A stretch of 64,000 nt of DNA from UBA1479 sp040221095 (GCA_040221095.1 JAVJVP010000003.1:62001-126000); one strand, 5' to 3'; positions 34,611-45,279 are shown, counted from the first letter of the stretch. Notes: generated by a model not told the origin, from the sequence alone. Numbers and translations: made by a program.

Positions 34611-35621
34611 TTAGTCGGCGGCGTCCCAGCCGCGCAGCTTGAGCGCCAGGGCGGCCTTGAGATCGGTTTCCGGGCGGGCGCCGATCTGGGCGATGACCTC
34701 GGCGGCGGCGATGCCGCCCATGCGGGCGCAGACCGCCAGGTCCTCGCCCCGGGTATAGCCGTAGAGGAACCCGGCCGCATAGGCGTCGCCGGCGCCGGTG
34801 GTGTCGATGACCTTGCCGACCGGGGCCGCCTTGACCGTTTCGACGCCCGCGGCGCTGACCACGATGGAGCCTTTTTCCGACCGCGTCAGGGCCGCGACCT
34901 TGCAGTGGCCCTTGACCTTGTCCACGGCCGCATTGAAATCGTCGACCTGATAGAGGGCCATGATCTCGGCCTCGTTGGCGAACAGGATGTCGACATGGCC
35001 TTCGATCAGGTCCAGGAAATCGGCGCGGTGACGGTCGACGCAGAACGGATCCGAGAGCGACAGCGCGACCTCGCGGCCGGCGGCGCGGGCGGCCTGGGCG
35101 GCCGTGCGGAAGGCCTGCTTGGCGTCTTCCGGATCCCACAGATAGCCTTCCAGATAGGTCACGCGGGCGTCCTTGATGACGTCCAGGTCCACGTCGGCGG
35201 GCTTGAGATGAATGCTGGCGCCCAGATAGGTCAGCATGGTGCGCTGGGCGTCCGGCGTGACCAGGACCAGGCAATTGGCCGTGGCCGGGCCGTCTTCGGC
35301 GGGGGCCGTGTCGAAATGCACGCCGAGGGAGCGGATGTCGTGGCTGAAGATGCGCCCGAAGGCGTCGTTCTTGACCTTGCCGGCGAAGGCGCATTTGGCG
35401 CCCAGGCCCGCCATCACGGCGATGGTGTTGGCGGCGGACCCGCCGGAACATTCCATGGCCGGGCCGGCCTTGTCGTAGACGGCGGCGGCCTGCGCCTCGT
35501 CGACCAGGGTCATGGCGCCCTTGGCCAGGCCTTCGCGGGTCAGAAAGGCGTCATCGGTCTGGGTCAGGACATCGACGATGGCGTTGCCGATGCCGACAAC
35601 GTCGAAACGGGGATTGGTCAT
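34611..35621 (-). CDS. PfkB-family carbohydrate/adenosine kinase
   Basis: A 336-residue kinase starting MTNPRFDVVGIGNAIVDVL (ATG at 35621, GAAAGAGG upstream). PfkB signatures are present: SGGSAANTIAVMAGLGAK near 60 and DTTGAGDAYAAGFLYG near 280 with the catalytic base Asp. The sequence resembles adenosine kinase-like PfkB proteins common in Alphaproteobacteria, but the sugar or nucleoside substrate cannot be read from the sequence. A TAGACG-16-TATACT promoter is seen 77 bp upstream. It lies 103 bp before typA and diverges from the EI24 gene. Confidence 0.92.
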   Translation of the reverse strand: MTNPRFDVVGIGNAIVDVLTQTDDAFLTREGLAKGAMTLVDEAQAAAVYDKAGPAMECSGGSAANTIAVMAGLGAKCAFAGKVKNDAFGRIFSHDIRSLGVHFDTAPAEDGPATANCLVLVTPDAQRTMLTYLGASIHLKPADVDLDVIKDARVTYLEGYLWDPEDAKQAFRTAAQAARAAGREVALSLSDPFCVDRHRADFLDLIEGHVDILFANEAEIMALYQVDDFNAAVDKVKGHCKVAALTRSEKGSIVVSAAGVETVKAAPVGKVIDTTGAGDAYAAGFLYGYTRGEDLAVCARMGGIAAAEVIAQIGARPETDLKAALALKLRGWDAAD

Positions 35622-35697
35622 GAAAGCCTCTTTCAACTCATTCCACCCGGGCGCCGCCCGCAAGACGGCGGCACGCTTGGGCGTTGGTTGGGCGCGG

Positions 35698-35725
35698 AGT
35701 ATACCGATGGCGGGCGCGGCGTCTA
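35698..35725 (-). promoter_or_regulatory. Promoter of the PfkB-type kinase gene
   Basis: The minus strand reads TAGACG, 16 nt, TATACT. It is 77 bp upstream of the start codon, in the divergent gap to the EI24 gene. Confidence 0.45.
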
Positions 35726-35862
35726 CCCCACCCTCCCGTATGGGGTTCCCGCCGGGGGGCGATCCGGGGGCCAGCCCTTGCGGCCATGGGCCGGAGCGGC
35801 GTAAAACCGGGAACCGCCACCTCCGCGCTTGATTTCGACGCAGAACAGGACACCTCTTTTCC

Positions 35863-36627
35863 ATGATCGATGCCCTCGTCAAAGGCGTCCAGCAGCTGGG
35901 CGACAAGAAAACCCAGAAACCGCTGTGGATTTCCATCGCCGTGGCGCTGGGCGTGTTCGTCCTGCTGTGGACGTCCTCGGGCGCGCTCATCAAGTACACG
36001 TCGGTCTTCGACCTGGGCTGGCTGGAAACCATCGCCGACGGGCTCGGCTGGGCCCTGGTGCTGGTGTTGACCTGGGTTCTGTTCCCGGGCGTGGTCTCGG
36101 CCGTGGTGGCGTTGTTTCTCGACCAGATCGCCGAATCGGTCGAGGCCCGGCACTATCCCGACCTGGGCCCGGCCCAGGGCCAGCCCGTGGGCGAGCAGGT
36201 GATGACGGCCCTGCGGTTCCTCGGCATCATGGTCAGCCTCAACCTTCTGATCCTGCCGACCATGCTGATGGGTCCGGTCTATCCGGTGCTGTTCTATTGC
36301 GTGAACGGCTACCTGTTGGGCCGCGAGTATTTCGAGATGGTCGCCGCCCGGCGCATCGACCTGGCCGGCACGGTCCGCCTGCGCCAGGCCCACGGCGGCC
36401 GCCTGTTCCTGACCGGGGTCGCCATCGCCTTTCTTCTGACAATCCCCGTGGTCAACCTTCTGACCCCGGTGATCGCCACCGCCGCCATGGTCCATCAGTT
36501 CGAAAAGTGGCGGCGGCGGGGAACGCGGGGACAATCGGGAGGGCCTGAGAGCGGCACGCCGCAAGGCACCCATCTGACCCGGCCGGACGCCAATTCCGTG
36601 CTGGACGGATCAGGGCCCAAGGCGTAA
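35863..36627 (+). CDS. EI24-domain (CysZ-like) membrane protein
   Basis: A 254-residue inner-membrane protein of the EI24/CysZ family with four to five hydrophobic segments (about 25-45, 60-85, 140-165, 190-215). Family features include TQKPLWISIAVALGV and FDLGWLETIADGLGW near the N-terminus and YCVNGYLLGREYFEMVAARR. CysZ moves sulfate in enterobacteria, but alphaproteobacterial members are uncharacterised. The Gly/Pro-rich C-terminal 40 residues look disordered. It ends 10 bp before the bactofilin gene and may be co-transcribed with it. Confidence 0.88.
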   Translation: MIDALVKGVQQLGDKKTQKPLWISIAVALGVFVLLWTSSGALIKYTSVFDLGWLETIADGLGWALVLVLTWVLFPGVVSAVVALFLDQIAESVEARHYPDLGPAQGQPVGEQVMTALRFLGIMVSLNLLILPTMLMGPVYPVLFYCVNGYLLGREYFEMVAARRIDLAGTVRLRQAHGGRLFLTGVAIAFLLTIPVVNLLTPVIATAAMVHQFEKWRRRGTRGQSGGPESGTPQGTHLTRPDANSVLDGSGPKA

Positions 36628-36637
36628 GTAATTGGCT

Positions 36638-37219
36638 ATGTTTGGGAAGAAGAAGGACGGCCCGACCGCACCGGCACCGGCCGCCCAGAAGGAAGCTGAC
36701 GTGAGCGACGAAACCAAAGACGGCGGCGGGGACCTCTCCGCGCCGCCCCTGAAGCCATTCTCCCGCAAGGGCTCCCACGCGCCCAAGCCGCCCACGTCGT
36801 CGGGCATGACGTCCGAGATGCACCGCCGCCCGCCGGAGGTTGCGACCACGGCCCGGCGCATCGACCGCGCCCGCTCGCTCGACGCCGGCTCGGACCAGAA
36901 ACGCCTGATCGTCGGCCGCGACATTTCCCTGACCGGCGAAATCACCTCCTGCGACCGTCTGGTCGTCGAAGGCCAGGTCGAGGTCACCCTGCCCGCCGCG
37001 CGCCTGATCGAGGTGGCGCCCACGGGCGTGTTCAAGGGCAACGCCGACGTCGAGGAAGCCGACATTTCCGGCCGTTTCGAGGGTGAGCTGATCGCCCGCG
37101 GGCGACTGGTCGTGCGCGCCGGCGGCCGCGTCCAGGGCAAGATTCGCTATGGCCGGATCGTCATCGAACAGGGCGGCGAGATTTCCGGCGACATGCAGAC
37201 CCTCGACGAGGGCGACTGA
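36638..37219 (+). CDS. Bactofilin
   Basis: Bactofilins are polymer-forming cytoskeletal proteins that recruit cell-wall enzymes or organise stalks and poles. The 193-residue protein has a disordered Pro/Lys-rich N-terminus (1-75) and a central DUF583 beta-helix (about 85-185). The helix carries the repeating turns LIVGRDISLTGEITSCDRLVVEG, shown here only by its first and last residues, and GRFEGELIARGRLVV. Start chosen is the ATG at 36638 (MFGKKKDG); a TTG two codons earlier is possible. Its Shine-Dalgarno is weak, so coupling to the EI24 gene is likely. Confidence 0.93.
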   Translation: MFGKKKDGPTAPAPAAQKEADVSDETKDGGGDLSAPPLKPFSRKGSHAPKPPTSSGMTSEMHRRPPEVATTARRIDRARSLDAGSDQKRLIVGRDISLTGEITSCDRLVVEGQVEVTLPAARLIEVAPTGVFKGNADVEEADISGRFEGELIARGRLVVRAGGRVQGKIRYGRIVIEQGGEISGDMQTLDEGD

Positions 37220-37224
37220 GCCCG

Positions 37225-37659
37225 GTGCCTGAGCCGCGCCGCTTCCTCTTTGTTCCCCTGATTCTCGGCCTCGCGCTGGCCGGTTGCGCCGGCGACGGCA
37301 TGGCTCCGCCGTCTTCCGTGCCGCCCGTGGCGGCGGGATCGTCGGGCGCGGACACCGCATCCCCGGCCGAACCCGAGATCGCCGCCCTGCCGCCCCTGCC
37401 CCGCCTCGCGATCCAGGCGGTTCTGGGCTATTCCCGCCCGGACCTGGTCGCCGCGTTCGGCGCCCCCGCCTTCAGCCGCGTCGACAAGGGCGCGGAAATC
37501 CTGCGTTTCCGGGGCGAGGGCTGCGTGCTCGACGTGTTCCTGTACAAGGACGGCAAGGACGCCGCCGCCCGGGTCGCCCATGTCGAGGCCCGCGACGGCG
37601 CCGGCAAGACGGCTGACCGTCAGTCCTGCGTCAACGCCACGCCCCGCCTGCGCGGCTAA
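37225..37659 (+). CDS. Small lipoprotein of unknown function
   Basis: A 144-residue protein beginning at a GTG 5 bp after the bactofilin stop. It has a signal peptide PRRFLFVPLILGLALAGC with lipobox LALAGC (Cys21), so it should be anchored by Lnt. A Pro/Ala-rich linker (25-58) leads to a compact domain with LGYSRPDLVAAFGAPAFSRVDKG and GCVLDVFLY, reminiscent of SmpA/OmlA-like folds. The function is unknown. Translational coupling to the bactofilin gene suggests a shared envelope role. Confidence 0.8.
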   Translation: MPEPRRFLFVPLILGLALAGCAGDGMAPPSSVPPVAAGSSGADTASPAEPEIAALPPLPRLAIQAVLGYSRPDLVAAFGAPAFSRVDKGAEILRFRGEGCVLDVFLYKDGKDAAARVAHVEARDGAGKTADRQSCVNATPRLRG

Positions 37660-37663
37660 GCGC

Positions 37664-38296
37664 CTAAACGGTTTTTCCTTTAAATCGGCACAGGTCGGCG
37701 ACGACGCAGACCGCGCAGTCCGGCTTGCGCGCCTTGCACACATAGCGTCCGTGCAGGATCAGCCAGTGATGGGCATGGCGCAGGTAGGCGGCGGGCGTCG
37801 CCTTCAGCAGTTTCTTTTCCACGGCGAGCGGCGTCTTGCCCGGCGCGATGCCCGTGCGGTTGCCGATGCGGAAGATATGGGTGTCGACGGCGATGGTCGG
37901 CTCGCCGAAGGCGATGTTGCGCACCACGTTGGCGGTCTTGCGCCCGACGCCGGGCAGGGCCTCCAGGGCTTCCTGGTCGTTGGGCACGACGGAGCCGTGG
38001 CGTTCGATCAGCAGGTTGCACAGCCTGAACACGTTGGCCGCCTTGGTACGGTAGAGGCCGATGGTCTTCACGTAATCGCGGATTTTCGCCTCGCCCAGGG
38101 CCGCCATCTTTTCCGGCGTGTCGGCGATCTTGAACAGGGGGCCCGTCGCCTTGTTGACGCCGACATCCGTGGCCTGGGCCGACAGCACCACCGCGACCAG
38201 CAGGGTGAACGGGTTGACCCAGTCCAGCTCGCCCTTGGGCTCCGGGTTCTGGGCCTGCAGGCGGCGGTAGAATTCCTCGATGTCGGCTTTTTTCAT
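37664..38296 (-). CDS. nth: Endonuclease III (DNA glycosylase/AP lyase)
   Basis: It removes oxidised pyrimidines and cuts at abasic sites. The 210-residue protein has the helix-hairpin-helix LPGVGRKTANVV with catalytic Lys120, the second catalytic residue Asp138 (VDTHIFRI) and the [4Fe-4S] cluster Cys187, Cys194, Cys197 and Cys203. These positions are the same as in E. coli Nth. It is convergent with the small lipoprotein gene with a 4-bp gap, and no terminator is apparent between them. Confidence 0.97.
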   Translation of the reverse strand: MKKADIEEFYRRLQAQNPEPKGELDWVNPFTLLVAVVLSAQATDVGVNKATGPLFKIADTPEKMAALGEAKIRDYVKTIGLYRTKAANVFRLCNLLIERHGSVVPNDQEALEALPGVGRKTANVVRNIAFGEPTIAVDTHIFRIGNRTGIAPGKTPLAVEKKLLKATPAAYLRHAHHWLILHGRYVCKARKPDCAVCVVADLCRFKGKTV

Positions 38297-38356
38297 AATC
38301 CGCCCAGAGTAGGAAAATTCTTGTCCAAGTAAAGCGGGGACGCGATCATTGCGGCC

Positions 38357-38863
38357 ATGAACGCATCGTCATCCGACATTCGGGACAGCGATCCCCTGAT
38401 CTACCGCACGGAACTGCGCCCGCACCGCTCCAACACCCTGAAAAGCGTCAACACGCTGATGTGGATTCTGGCGGTCGTCTGGGTACCGGTCGCGGGCCTG
38501 TTCACCGTCGTCGGCGCCTGGCCGGTCCTGCCGCTGATGGGCGGCGAGGTGCTGCTGCTGTACGGCCTGCTGCGCCTCAACCTCAGGCGCGGGCGCGAGG
38601 TCGAGACCATCGCCGTCACGGCGCGGGAACTCCGCGTCGAGCGCATCAGCCATTGGGGCACATCCCGCCACTGGACCTTCCAGCCGCAATGGCTGCAGGT
38701 GATCGTCGATCACCCGCCGCGCGGCCGGCGCGCCGATCTCGTGCTGCGCTCCCACGGGCGCTCGCTCGCCATCGGGCGGTTTTTGACCCTGGAGGAAAAG
38801 ACCGGCGTGGCCGAGCGCCTGAAACGGGTGCTCGCCGACCTCGGCAAGCCGGTCGCCGTCTGA
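38357..38863 (+). CDS. DUF2244 membrane protein
   Basis: A 168-residue protein of the DUF2244 family: two adjacent hydrophobic helices (about 35-75), flanked by YRTELRPHRS before and LNLRRGREVETIAV after. A cytoplasmic C-terminal part with WTFQPQWLQVIVDHP follows. The function is unknown. It lies between divergent nth and convergent dapB (8-bp gap) and is not in an obvious operon. Family members are often encoded near cytochrome c oxidase genes; none is here. Confidence 0.88.
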   Translation: MNASSSDIRDSDPLIYRTELRPHRSNTLKSVNTLMWILAVVWVPVAGLFTVVGAWPVLPLMGGEVLLLYGLLRLNLRRGREVETIAVTARELRVERISHWGTSRHWTFQPQWLQVIVDHPPRGRRADLVLRSHGRSLAIGRFLTLEEKTGVAERLKRVLADLGKPVAV

Positions 38864-38870
38864 ACGGCGC

Positions 38871-39671
38871 TCAAGCCAGTCCCAGCACGTCGCGCATGGA
38901 ATAGAGACCGGGGCCGCGGCCGTCGCACCACATGGCGGCGCGCACCGCGCCGCGGGCGAAGATTTCCCGGCTTGAGGCCCGATGGGTCAGTTCGATGCGC
39001 TCCGACGGCCCGGCGAAGATCACCGTATGGTCGCCGACCACGTCGCCGCCGCGCAGGGTGGCGTAGCCGACAGCGCCGTCGGGGCGGGGACCCGTATGGC
39101 CTTCCCGCGACATCACGGCGGCTTCGTCGTGGTCGAGGCCGCGCCCCTCGGCCGCCGCCTTACCCAGCATCAGGGCCGTGCCCGAGGGCGCGTCGATCTT
39201 GTGCTTGTGATGCATTTCCACGACCTCGATGTCGTAATCGGGGCCAAGCAGTTCCGCCGCCTGGCGGGCGAGGCCGACCAGCAGATTAACGCCCAAGGAC
39301 ATGTTGCCCGCCTGCACGATGGCGGCCGTTTCCGCCGCCCCCTGGACGATGGTCTGTTGATCCGCCGTAAGGCCCGTGGTGCCGATGACCATGGCCGTGG
39401 CGGTTTCGAAGGCCAGCGCCGCATGGGCCGCCGTGGCGGCGGGCACGGTGAAATCGATGACCACGTCGGACGCGTCGAACAGCGCCCGCGTATCGTTCAT
39501 GACCACGGCGCCCACGGTCTCCGATCCGACCAATAACCCTAAGTCCTGGCCGATAAAGGGGCTGCCCGGCTGTTCCGCGCCGCCGGCAAGCGTCGCGTCC
39601 GCCGTCGCCATCACGGTCTCGATCAGCATGCGCCCCATGCGCCCGCCGCAGCCGACAATTCCGATGTTCAT
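38871..39671 (-). CDS. dapB: 4-hydroxy-tetrahydrodipicolinate reductase
   Basis: DapB catalyses the NAD(P)H-dependent step to tetrahydrodipicolinate in lysine/meso-diaminopimelate synthesis, feeding peptidoglycan. The 266-residue protein has the nucleotide-binding GIVGCGGRMGRMLIE (4-18), VIDFTVPAAT and the substrate signature EMHHKHKIDAPSGTAL with catalytic His-His-Lys. Length is normal. It stands alone, with the dispersed repeat and dnaJ upstream. Confidence 0.97.
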   Translation of the reverse strand: MNIGIVGCGGRMGRMLIETVMATADATLAGGAEQPGSPFIGQDLGLLVGSETVGAVVMNDTRALFDASDVVIDFTVPAATAAHAALAFETATAMVIGTTGLTADQQTIVQGAAETAAIVQAGNMSLGVNLLVGLARQAAELLGPDYDIEVVEMHHKHKIDAPSGTALMLGKAAAEGRGLDHDEAAVMSREGHTGPRPDGAVGYATLRGGDVVGDHTVIFAGPSERIELTHRASSREIFARGAVRAAMWCDGRGPGLYSMRDVLGLA

Positions 39672-39750
39672 GAACTCAATCCTCGCAATCTTCGTTGGCG
39701 AGGAATCTATGGGCCGGGTCCTTGAAGGGAAAGCAAAAAACTTTCTTCTC

Positions 39751-39886
39751 CGTGTCCTCCGTGCCGCCTCTGTGATCTCTGTGTCCCGTTAATCAGCCGC
39801 GCCCGGGCCGTGGCCGGGCCAAGCGCGACAATGAAAGAATGGCTGGGGAGGACACGGAGGACCTCAGAGAACACAGAGCAGGCGGA
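39751..39886. repeat. Dispersed CTCTGTG-family inverted repeat (copy A)
   Basis: The arms GTCCTCCGTG (39754-39763) and CACGGAGGAC (39853-39862) match perfectly. Further CTCTGTGTCC (39777-39786) and ACACAGAG motifs lie within. It fills most of the dapB-dnaJ gap and shares the CTCTGTGTCC segment with copy C at 62.9 kb. No coding frame is supported. Confidence 0.7.
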
Positions 39887-39915
39887 GACAGCCGAACCGA
39901 TGAAGACCGACCGGC

Positions 39916-41070
39916 TTAGTCTTTCAAGTCTTCCCAGATTTCCTTGACCTTGTCGAAGAAGCCCGTCGATTGCGGGTTCTGGGTTTTCCGGTCGCCGGCA
40001 TCATCGAACTCCTTCAGGAGTTCCTTCTGCTTTTCCGTCAGATTCTGCGGCGTTTCGACGCTGACCTGGATGAACATGTCGCCGCGCGACTTGGTGCGCA
40101 TGACCGACATGCCCTTGCCCGACAGGCGCAGTTGGTGGCCCGTCGGCGTGCCGGCGGGGATGGTCACCCGCGCACGCTTGCCTTCGATGGTCGGAACCTC
40201 GACCTGGCCGCCGAGCGCCGCCGTGGTCATGGGGATCGGCACCCGGCAATGGATGTCGGCGCCGTCGCGGTGGAAGAAGCGGTGCGGGCGGATACCGAGA
40301 AACAGATACAGGTCGCCCGGGGGCGCACCCCGCAGGCCGGCCTCGCCCTCGCCGGCCAATCGGATGCGGGTGCCGTCCTCGACCCCGGCGGGGATGGTGA
40401 CGGAAAGCGTCTTTTCCTTGTGCACGCGCCCGGCCCCGCCGCAGGTCCGGCAGGGGTCCTTGATCACCGTGCCCCGGCCCTGACAGGCCGGGCAGGTGCG
40501 TTCCACCGTGAAGAAGCCCGATTGCGAGCGCACGCGCCCCGCACCGCCGCAGGTGCCGCAGGTGATGGGGGCGGCGGCGTCCTCGGCCCCCGTGCCCTTG
40601 CAGGGCTCGCAGCCGACGGAGGTGGGAACGCGGATTTCCGCCTTCTTGCCGTTGAAGGCGTCTTCCAGGGACAGTTCCATGTTGTAGCGCAGGTCGGCGC
40701 CGTGGCCGCCGGCATGGCCGCCGCGGCCGCCGCGCTGACCGCCCATGAACTCGCCGAACATTTCCTCGAAAATGTCGCCGAAGCCGGAAAAGCCCTGGCC
40801 GCCCTGGCTGAAGCCGTCGAAGCCGCCGCCACCGCCGCCCTGTTCGAAGGCGGCATGGCCGAAGCGGTCATAGGCGGCGCGCTTTTCCTCGTCCTTCAGG
40901 ACCTCGTAGGCCTCGTTCAGTTCCTTGAACTTCTTTTCCGCTTCCTTGTCGTCGGGGTTGCGGTCGGGGTGGAACTGCATGGCGAGCTTGCGGTAGGCCG
41001 ATTTCAGCTCACCGTCGTCGGCGCCCTTCTTGACGCCGAGAATGTCGTAGTAATCGCGCTTGTCAGCCAT
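39916..41070 (-). CDS. dnaJ: Chaperone protein DnaJ
   Basis: Hsp40 co-chaperone that delivers unfolded clients to DnaK and stimulates its ATPase. The 384-residue protein has the J domain (5-70) with HPD in MQFHPDRNP, a Gly/Phe-rich linker (about 75-130) and four zinc-binding repeats (CEPCKGTG, CGTCGGAG, CPACQGRG, CRTCGGAG; about 155-220). The C-terminal substrate-binding domains complete it. It is 84 bp downstream of dnaK on the same strand. Confidence 0.98.
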   Translation of the reverse strand: MADKRDYYDILGVKKGADDGELKSAYRKLAMQFHPDRNPDDKEAEKKFKELNEAYEVLKDEEKRAAYDRFGHAAFEQGGGGGGFDGFSQGGQGFSGFGDIFEEMFGEFMGGQRGGRGGHAGGHGADLRYNMELSLEDAFNGKKAEIRVPTSVGCEPCKGTGAEDAAAPITCGTCGGAGRVRSQSGFFTVERTCPACQGRGTVIKDPCRTCGGAGRVHKEKTLSVTIPAGVEDGTRIRLAGEGEAGLRGAPPGDLYLFLGIRPHRFFHRDGADIHCRVPIPMTTAALGGQVEVPTIEGKRARVTIPAGTPTGHQLRLSGKGMSVMRTKSRGDMFIQVSVETPQNLTEKQKELLKEFDDAGDRKTQNPQSTGFFDKVKEIWEDLKD

Positions 41071-41154
41071 GATTGCGAGCCCTCCCGGACATCAGGACGT
41101 TGCGGGCGACGATCCGAAATGGCGCCGGGGGCCGAAAGCCCCCGGCCCGCCGGA

Positions 41155-43107
<1,953 letters not shown>

Positions 43108-43313
43108 GTATTCAGTCCTTTCCTTAAGGCCAGCCGTCCCGGGGCCCGATTGCGGCGCCCGCCCGCGGCTTCCATCGATGTTTCAGGTGCTGCTTAACCC
43201 ATGCTCGACCGGATGAAAAGTTCCCATCCAACATTCCTGGCAACAGTCTATAAGGCCCAGGGTTAACAGGCTCCTGCCAAAACCGCTTTTAAAACCATTG
43301 CGGCTCGGGGGTT

Positions 43314-43342
43314 ATATAGGCGGGAGCGCTCCGCCCCGCAAC
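43314..43342 (-). promoter_or_regulatory. RpoH-type heat-shock promoter of dnaK-dnaJ
   Basis: The minus strand reads GTTG, 18 nt, CCTATAT. The -10 is a full match to the alphaproteobacterial RpoH pattern CYTATNT and the -35 is 3/4 to CTTG. The start would be near 43307, giving a leader of about 200 nt. No CIRCE element is seen here or before hrcA. Confidence 0.6.
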
Positions 43343-43394
43343 CCGGCCGTGCGGCAAAAAAGGCACCGCAACGGCCCGGCTTTTCGGGAATTTC

Positions 43395-44171
43395 CTAAAG
43401 TTCCTCGTCGACCTGGCCGCCGGCGCCGGCGCTCCCCTTCTCATAAGCCTTGTTGCCGCCCTTGCCGTCCGTGTTGCCCTCGTTGGCGGCCGGGGCCGCG
43501 TTCTCGGCGGCCGCCGCCACGGGCTCGGGCTTGGGCCCGCCCTTGGTCACGCCGACCTTGGCCGGGCGCAGCAGGCGGTCGTTCAGCATGTAGCCGGCCT
43601 CGATCACCTGGGCCACCGTGCCCTGGGGCTGGGTCGGGTCGGGGATTTCGAACAGCGCCTCATGGGCGTTGGAATCGAACCGTTGGCCGAGCGGATCAAG
43701 GCGCTTGATGCCGCTGCGTTCCAGCACGGACAGCAACGCCCGCTCCGTCATCTCGACCCCGGTCATCAGGGTTTCGACCACCTCCGACGACTTGCGCGCC
43801 TCGGCGTCGACGCTGTCCAGCGCCCGGCGCAGGTTGTCGCCCACGGTGAGGATTTCGCGGGCGAAGTTGGCGATGGCGTATCTGGACGCATCCTGTTTGT
43901 CGCGCTCGGCGCGGCGGCGCACGTTCTCGGCCTCGGCCAAGGCGCGCAGGGTGCGGTCGTTGGCCTCGGCAAGCTGGGCTTCCAGCGCGGCGATGCGCTG
44001 GGCCGGGTCGGCCTCGCCCGCGTCCGCCGTCATGGACGGGATCGGCGGCTCGCCTTCCGGCGCCGCCTCGGCCGCATTGGCCGCGGGGGCCTCGGGCTGG
44101 ACGTCTTCGCCGGCGGCCGTGTCCTCGGGCGCGCTGTCTGGGGTTTGCTCGGGTTTGGTCTCGGACATCAT
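43395..44171 (-). CDS. grpE: Nucleotide exchange factor GrpE
   Basis: GrpE releases ADP from DnaK. The 258-residue protein has a long disordered acidic/Ala-rich N-terminus (1-60), the coiled coil (about 60-130, with RIAALEAQLAEANDRTLRALA) and the C-terminal beta domain. The family signature ALFEIPDPTQPQGTVAQVIEAGY is broken here only by length limits. It then ends in a Gly/Ala-rich tail of about 45 residues. ATG codons at 44171 and 44168 both follow GAAGGA. It lies 52 bp downstream of hrcA, same strand. Confidence 0.97.
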   Translation of the reverse strand: MMSETKPEQTPDSAPEDTAAGEDVQPEAPAANAAEAAPEGEPPIPSMTADAGEADPAQRIAALEAQLAEANDRTLRALAEAENVRRRAERDKQDASRYAIANFAREILTVGDNLRRALDSVDAEARKSSEVVETLMTGVEMTERALLSVLERSGIKRLDPLGQRFDSNAHEALFEIPDPTQPQGTVAQVIEAGYMLNDRLLRPAKVGVTKGGPKPEPVAAAAENAAPAANEGNTDGKGGNKAYEKGSAGAGGQVDEEL

Positions 44172-44223
44172 GATTCCTTCAGGGTGTTCCTTGCGGTTGG
44201 GGTCTTGGCCGGCCGGCCCCGGG

Positions 44224-45279
44224 TCAGCGGCGGCGGCCGGCGCCGATATAGCCGCCGATCAGCTCGGCGGTGTAATCGACCATGGGGATGATGCGGGAAT
44301 AGTTCATGCGCGTCGGGCCGATCACGCCGACGGCGCCGACGATCTGCTGCTGTTCGTTGCGGTAGCTGCGCACGACCATGGCGCAGCCCGACACGTTGAA
44401 CAGGGTGTTGTCGGCGCCGATGAAGATCTGCACGCCGTCGGCGCGGTCGGCCATGGAGAGGATCTTCAGCATCTGCTCCTTGGTTTCCAGCGCCGAAAAC
44501 AGGCCGCGGATGCGTTCCAGGTCGGTGACCAGGGTGACGTCCTCGAGCAGATGGGCCTGGCCGCGCACGATCAGCGCGCCGCCCGGCCCGGCGTCACCGC
44601 CGGCCCAGGTCGCGAGCCCGCCTTCGACCAGCCTTGCGGTCAGTTCGTCGAGCTGGGCCCGCTGGGATTCCAGCTCGGTCATGATGCCGTCGTAGGCGTC
44701 GGAGATGCTGCGCCCGACCAGCCTGGCCGACAGGTAATTGGTCGCCTGCACCAGGGCCGAGGCCGGCAGGTCCATGGGAATTTCCATGATGCGGTTTTCG
44801 ACCACGCCCGATTCCGTGACCAGGATGACCAGGGCGCGGCCCGGGCTGAGATGCACGAATTCGATATGCTTTAGCGGGCTTTCCGTCTTGGGCGCCAGCA
44901 CCAGGGACGCGCAATGGGCCAGGCCCGAGAGCGTCTGCGTCGCCTGCGCCAACAGCCCCTCGACGGAATTGGCCGTGCCGGCGCATTGGCTTTTGATGGA
45001 GGCGCGCTCGGTCTCGGTCAGGTTGCCGATCTCGAGCAGGCCGTCGACATAGAGCCGCAGGCCCGTTTCCGTCGGCAGGCGCCCGGCCGAGGTATGGGGC
45101 GAAAACAGCAGGCCCATGTCCTCCAGATCCGCCATGACGTTGCGCACCGTCGCCGGCGACAGGCTCACGGGCAGGCGGCGCGCCAGGGTGCGCGAGCCCA
45201 CGGGCTCGCCGGTCTCGACGAAGCTTTCGACGATTTCCCGGAATATCTGGCGCGAGCGGTCGTTCAGTTCTTCGATCAT
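44224..45279 (-). CDS. hrcA: Heat-inducible transcription repressor HrcA
   Basis: HrcA represses chaperone genes by binding CIRCE operators. Start is at the ATG at 45279 (MIEELNDRSRQIFREIVES), giving 351 residues; the frame continues upstream without family similarity. It has an N-terminal winged helix (VGSRTLARRLPVSLSPATVRNVMADLED), the dimerisation and GAF-like domain, and ends GPTRMNYSRIIPMVDYTAEL. It is co-directional with grpE and divergent from rph. No CIRCE site (TTAGCACTC/GAGTGCTAA) is present in this window, so its main targets (groESL) probably lie elsewhere. Confidence 0.97.
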   Translation of the reverse strand: MIEELNDRSRQIFREIVESFVETGEPVGSRTLARRLPVSLSPATVRNVMADLEDMGLLFSPHTSAGRLPTETGLRLYVDGLLEIGNLTETERASIKSQCAGTANSVEGLLAQATQTLSGLAHCASLVLAPKTESPLKHIEFVHLSPGRALVILVTESGVVENRIMEIPMDLPASALVQATNYLSARLVGRSISDAYDGIMTELESQRAQLDELTARLVEGGLATWAGGDAGPGGALIVRGQAHLLEDVTLVTDLERIRGLFSALETKEQMLKILSMADRADGVQIFIGADNTLFNVSGCAMVVRSYRNEQQQIVGAVGVIGPTRMNYSRIIPMVDYTAELIGGYIGAGRRR

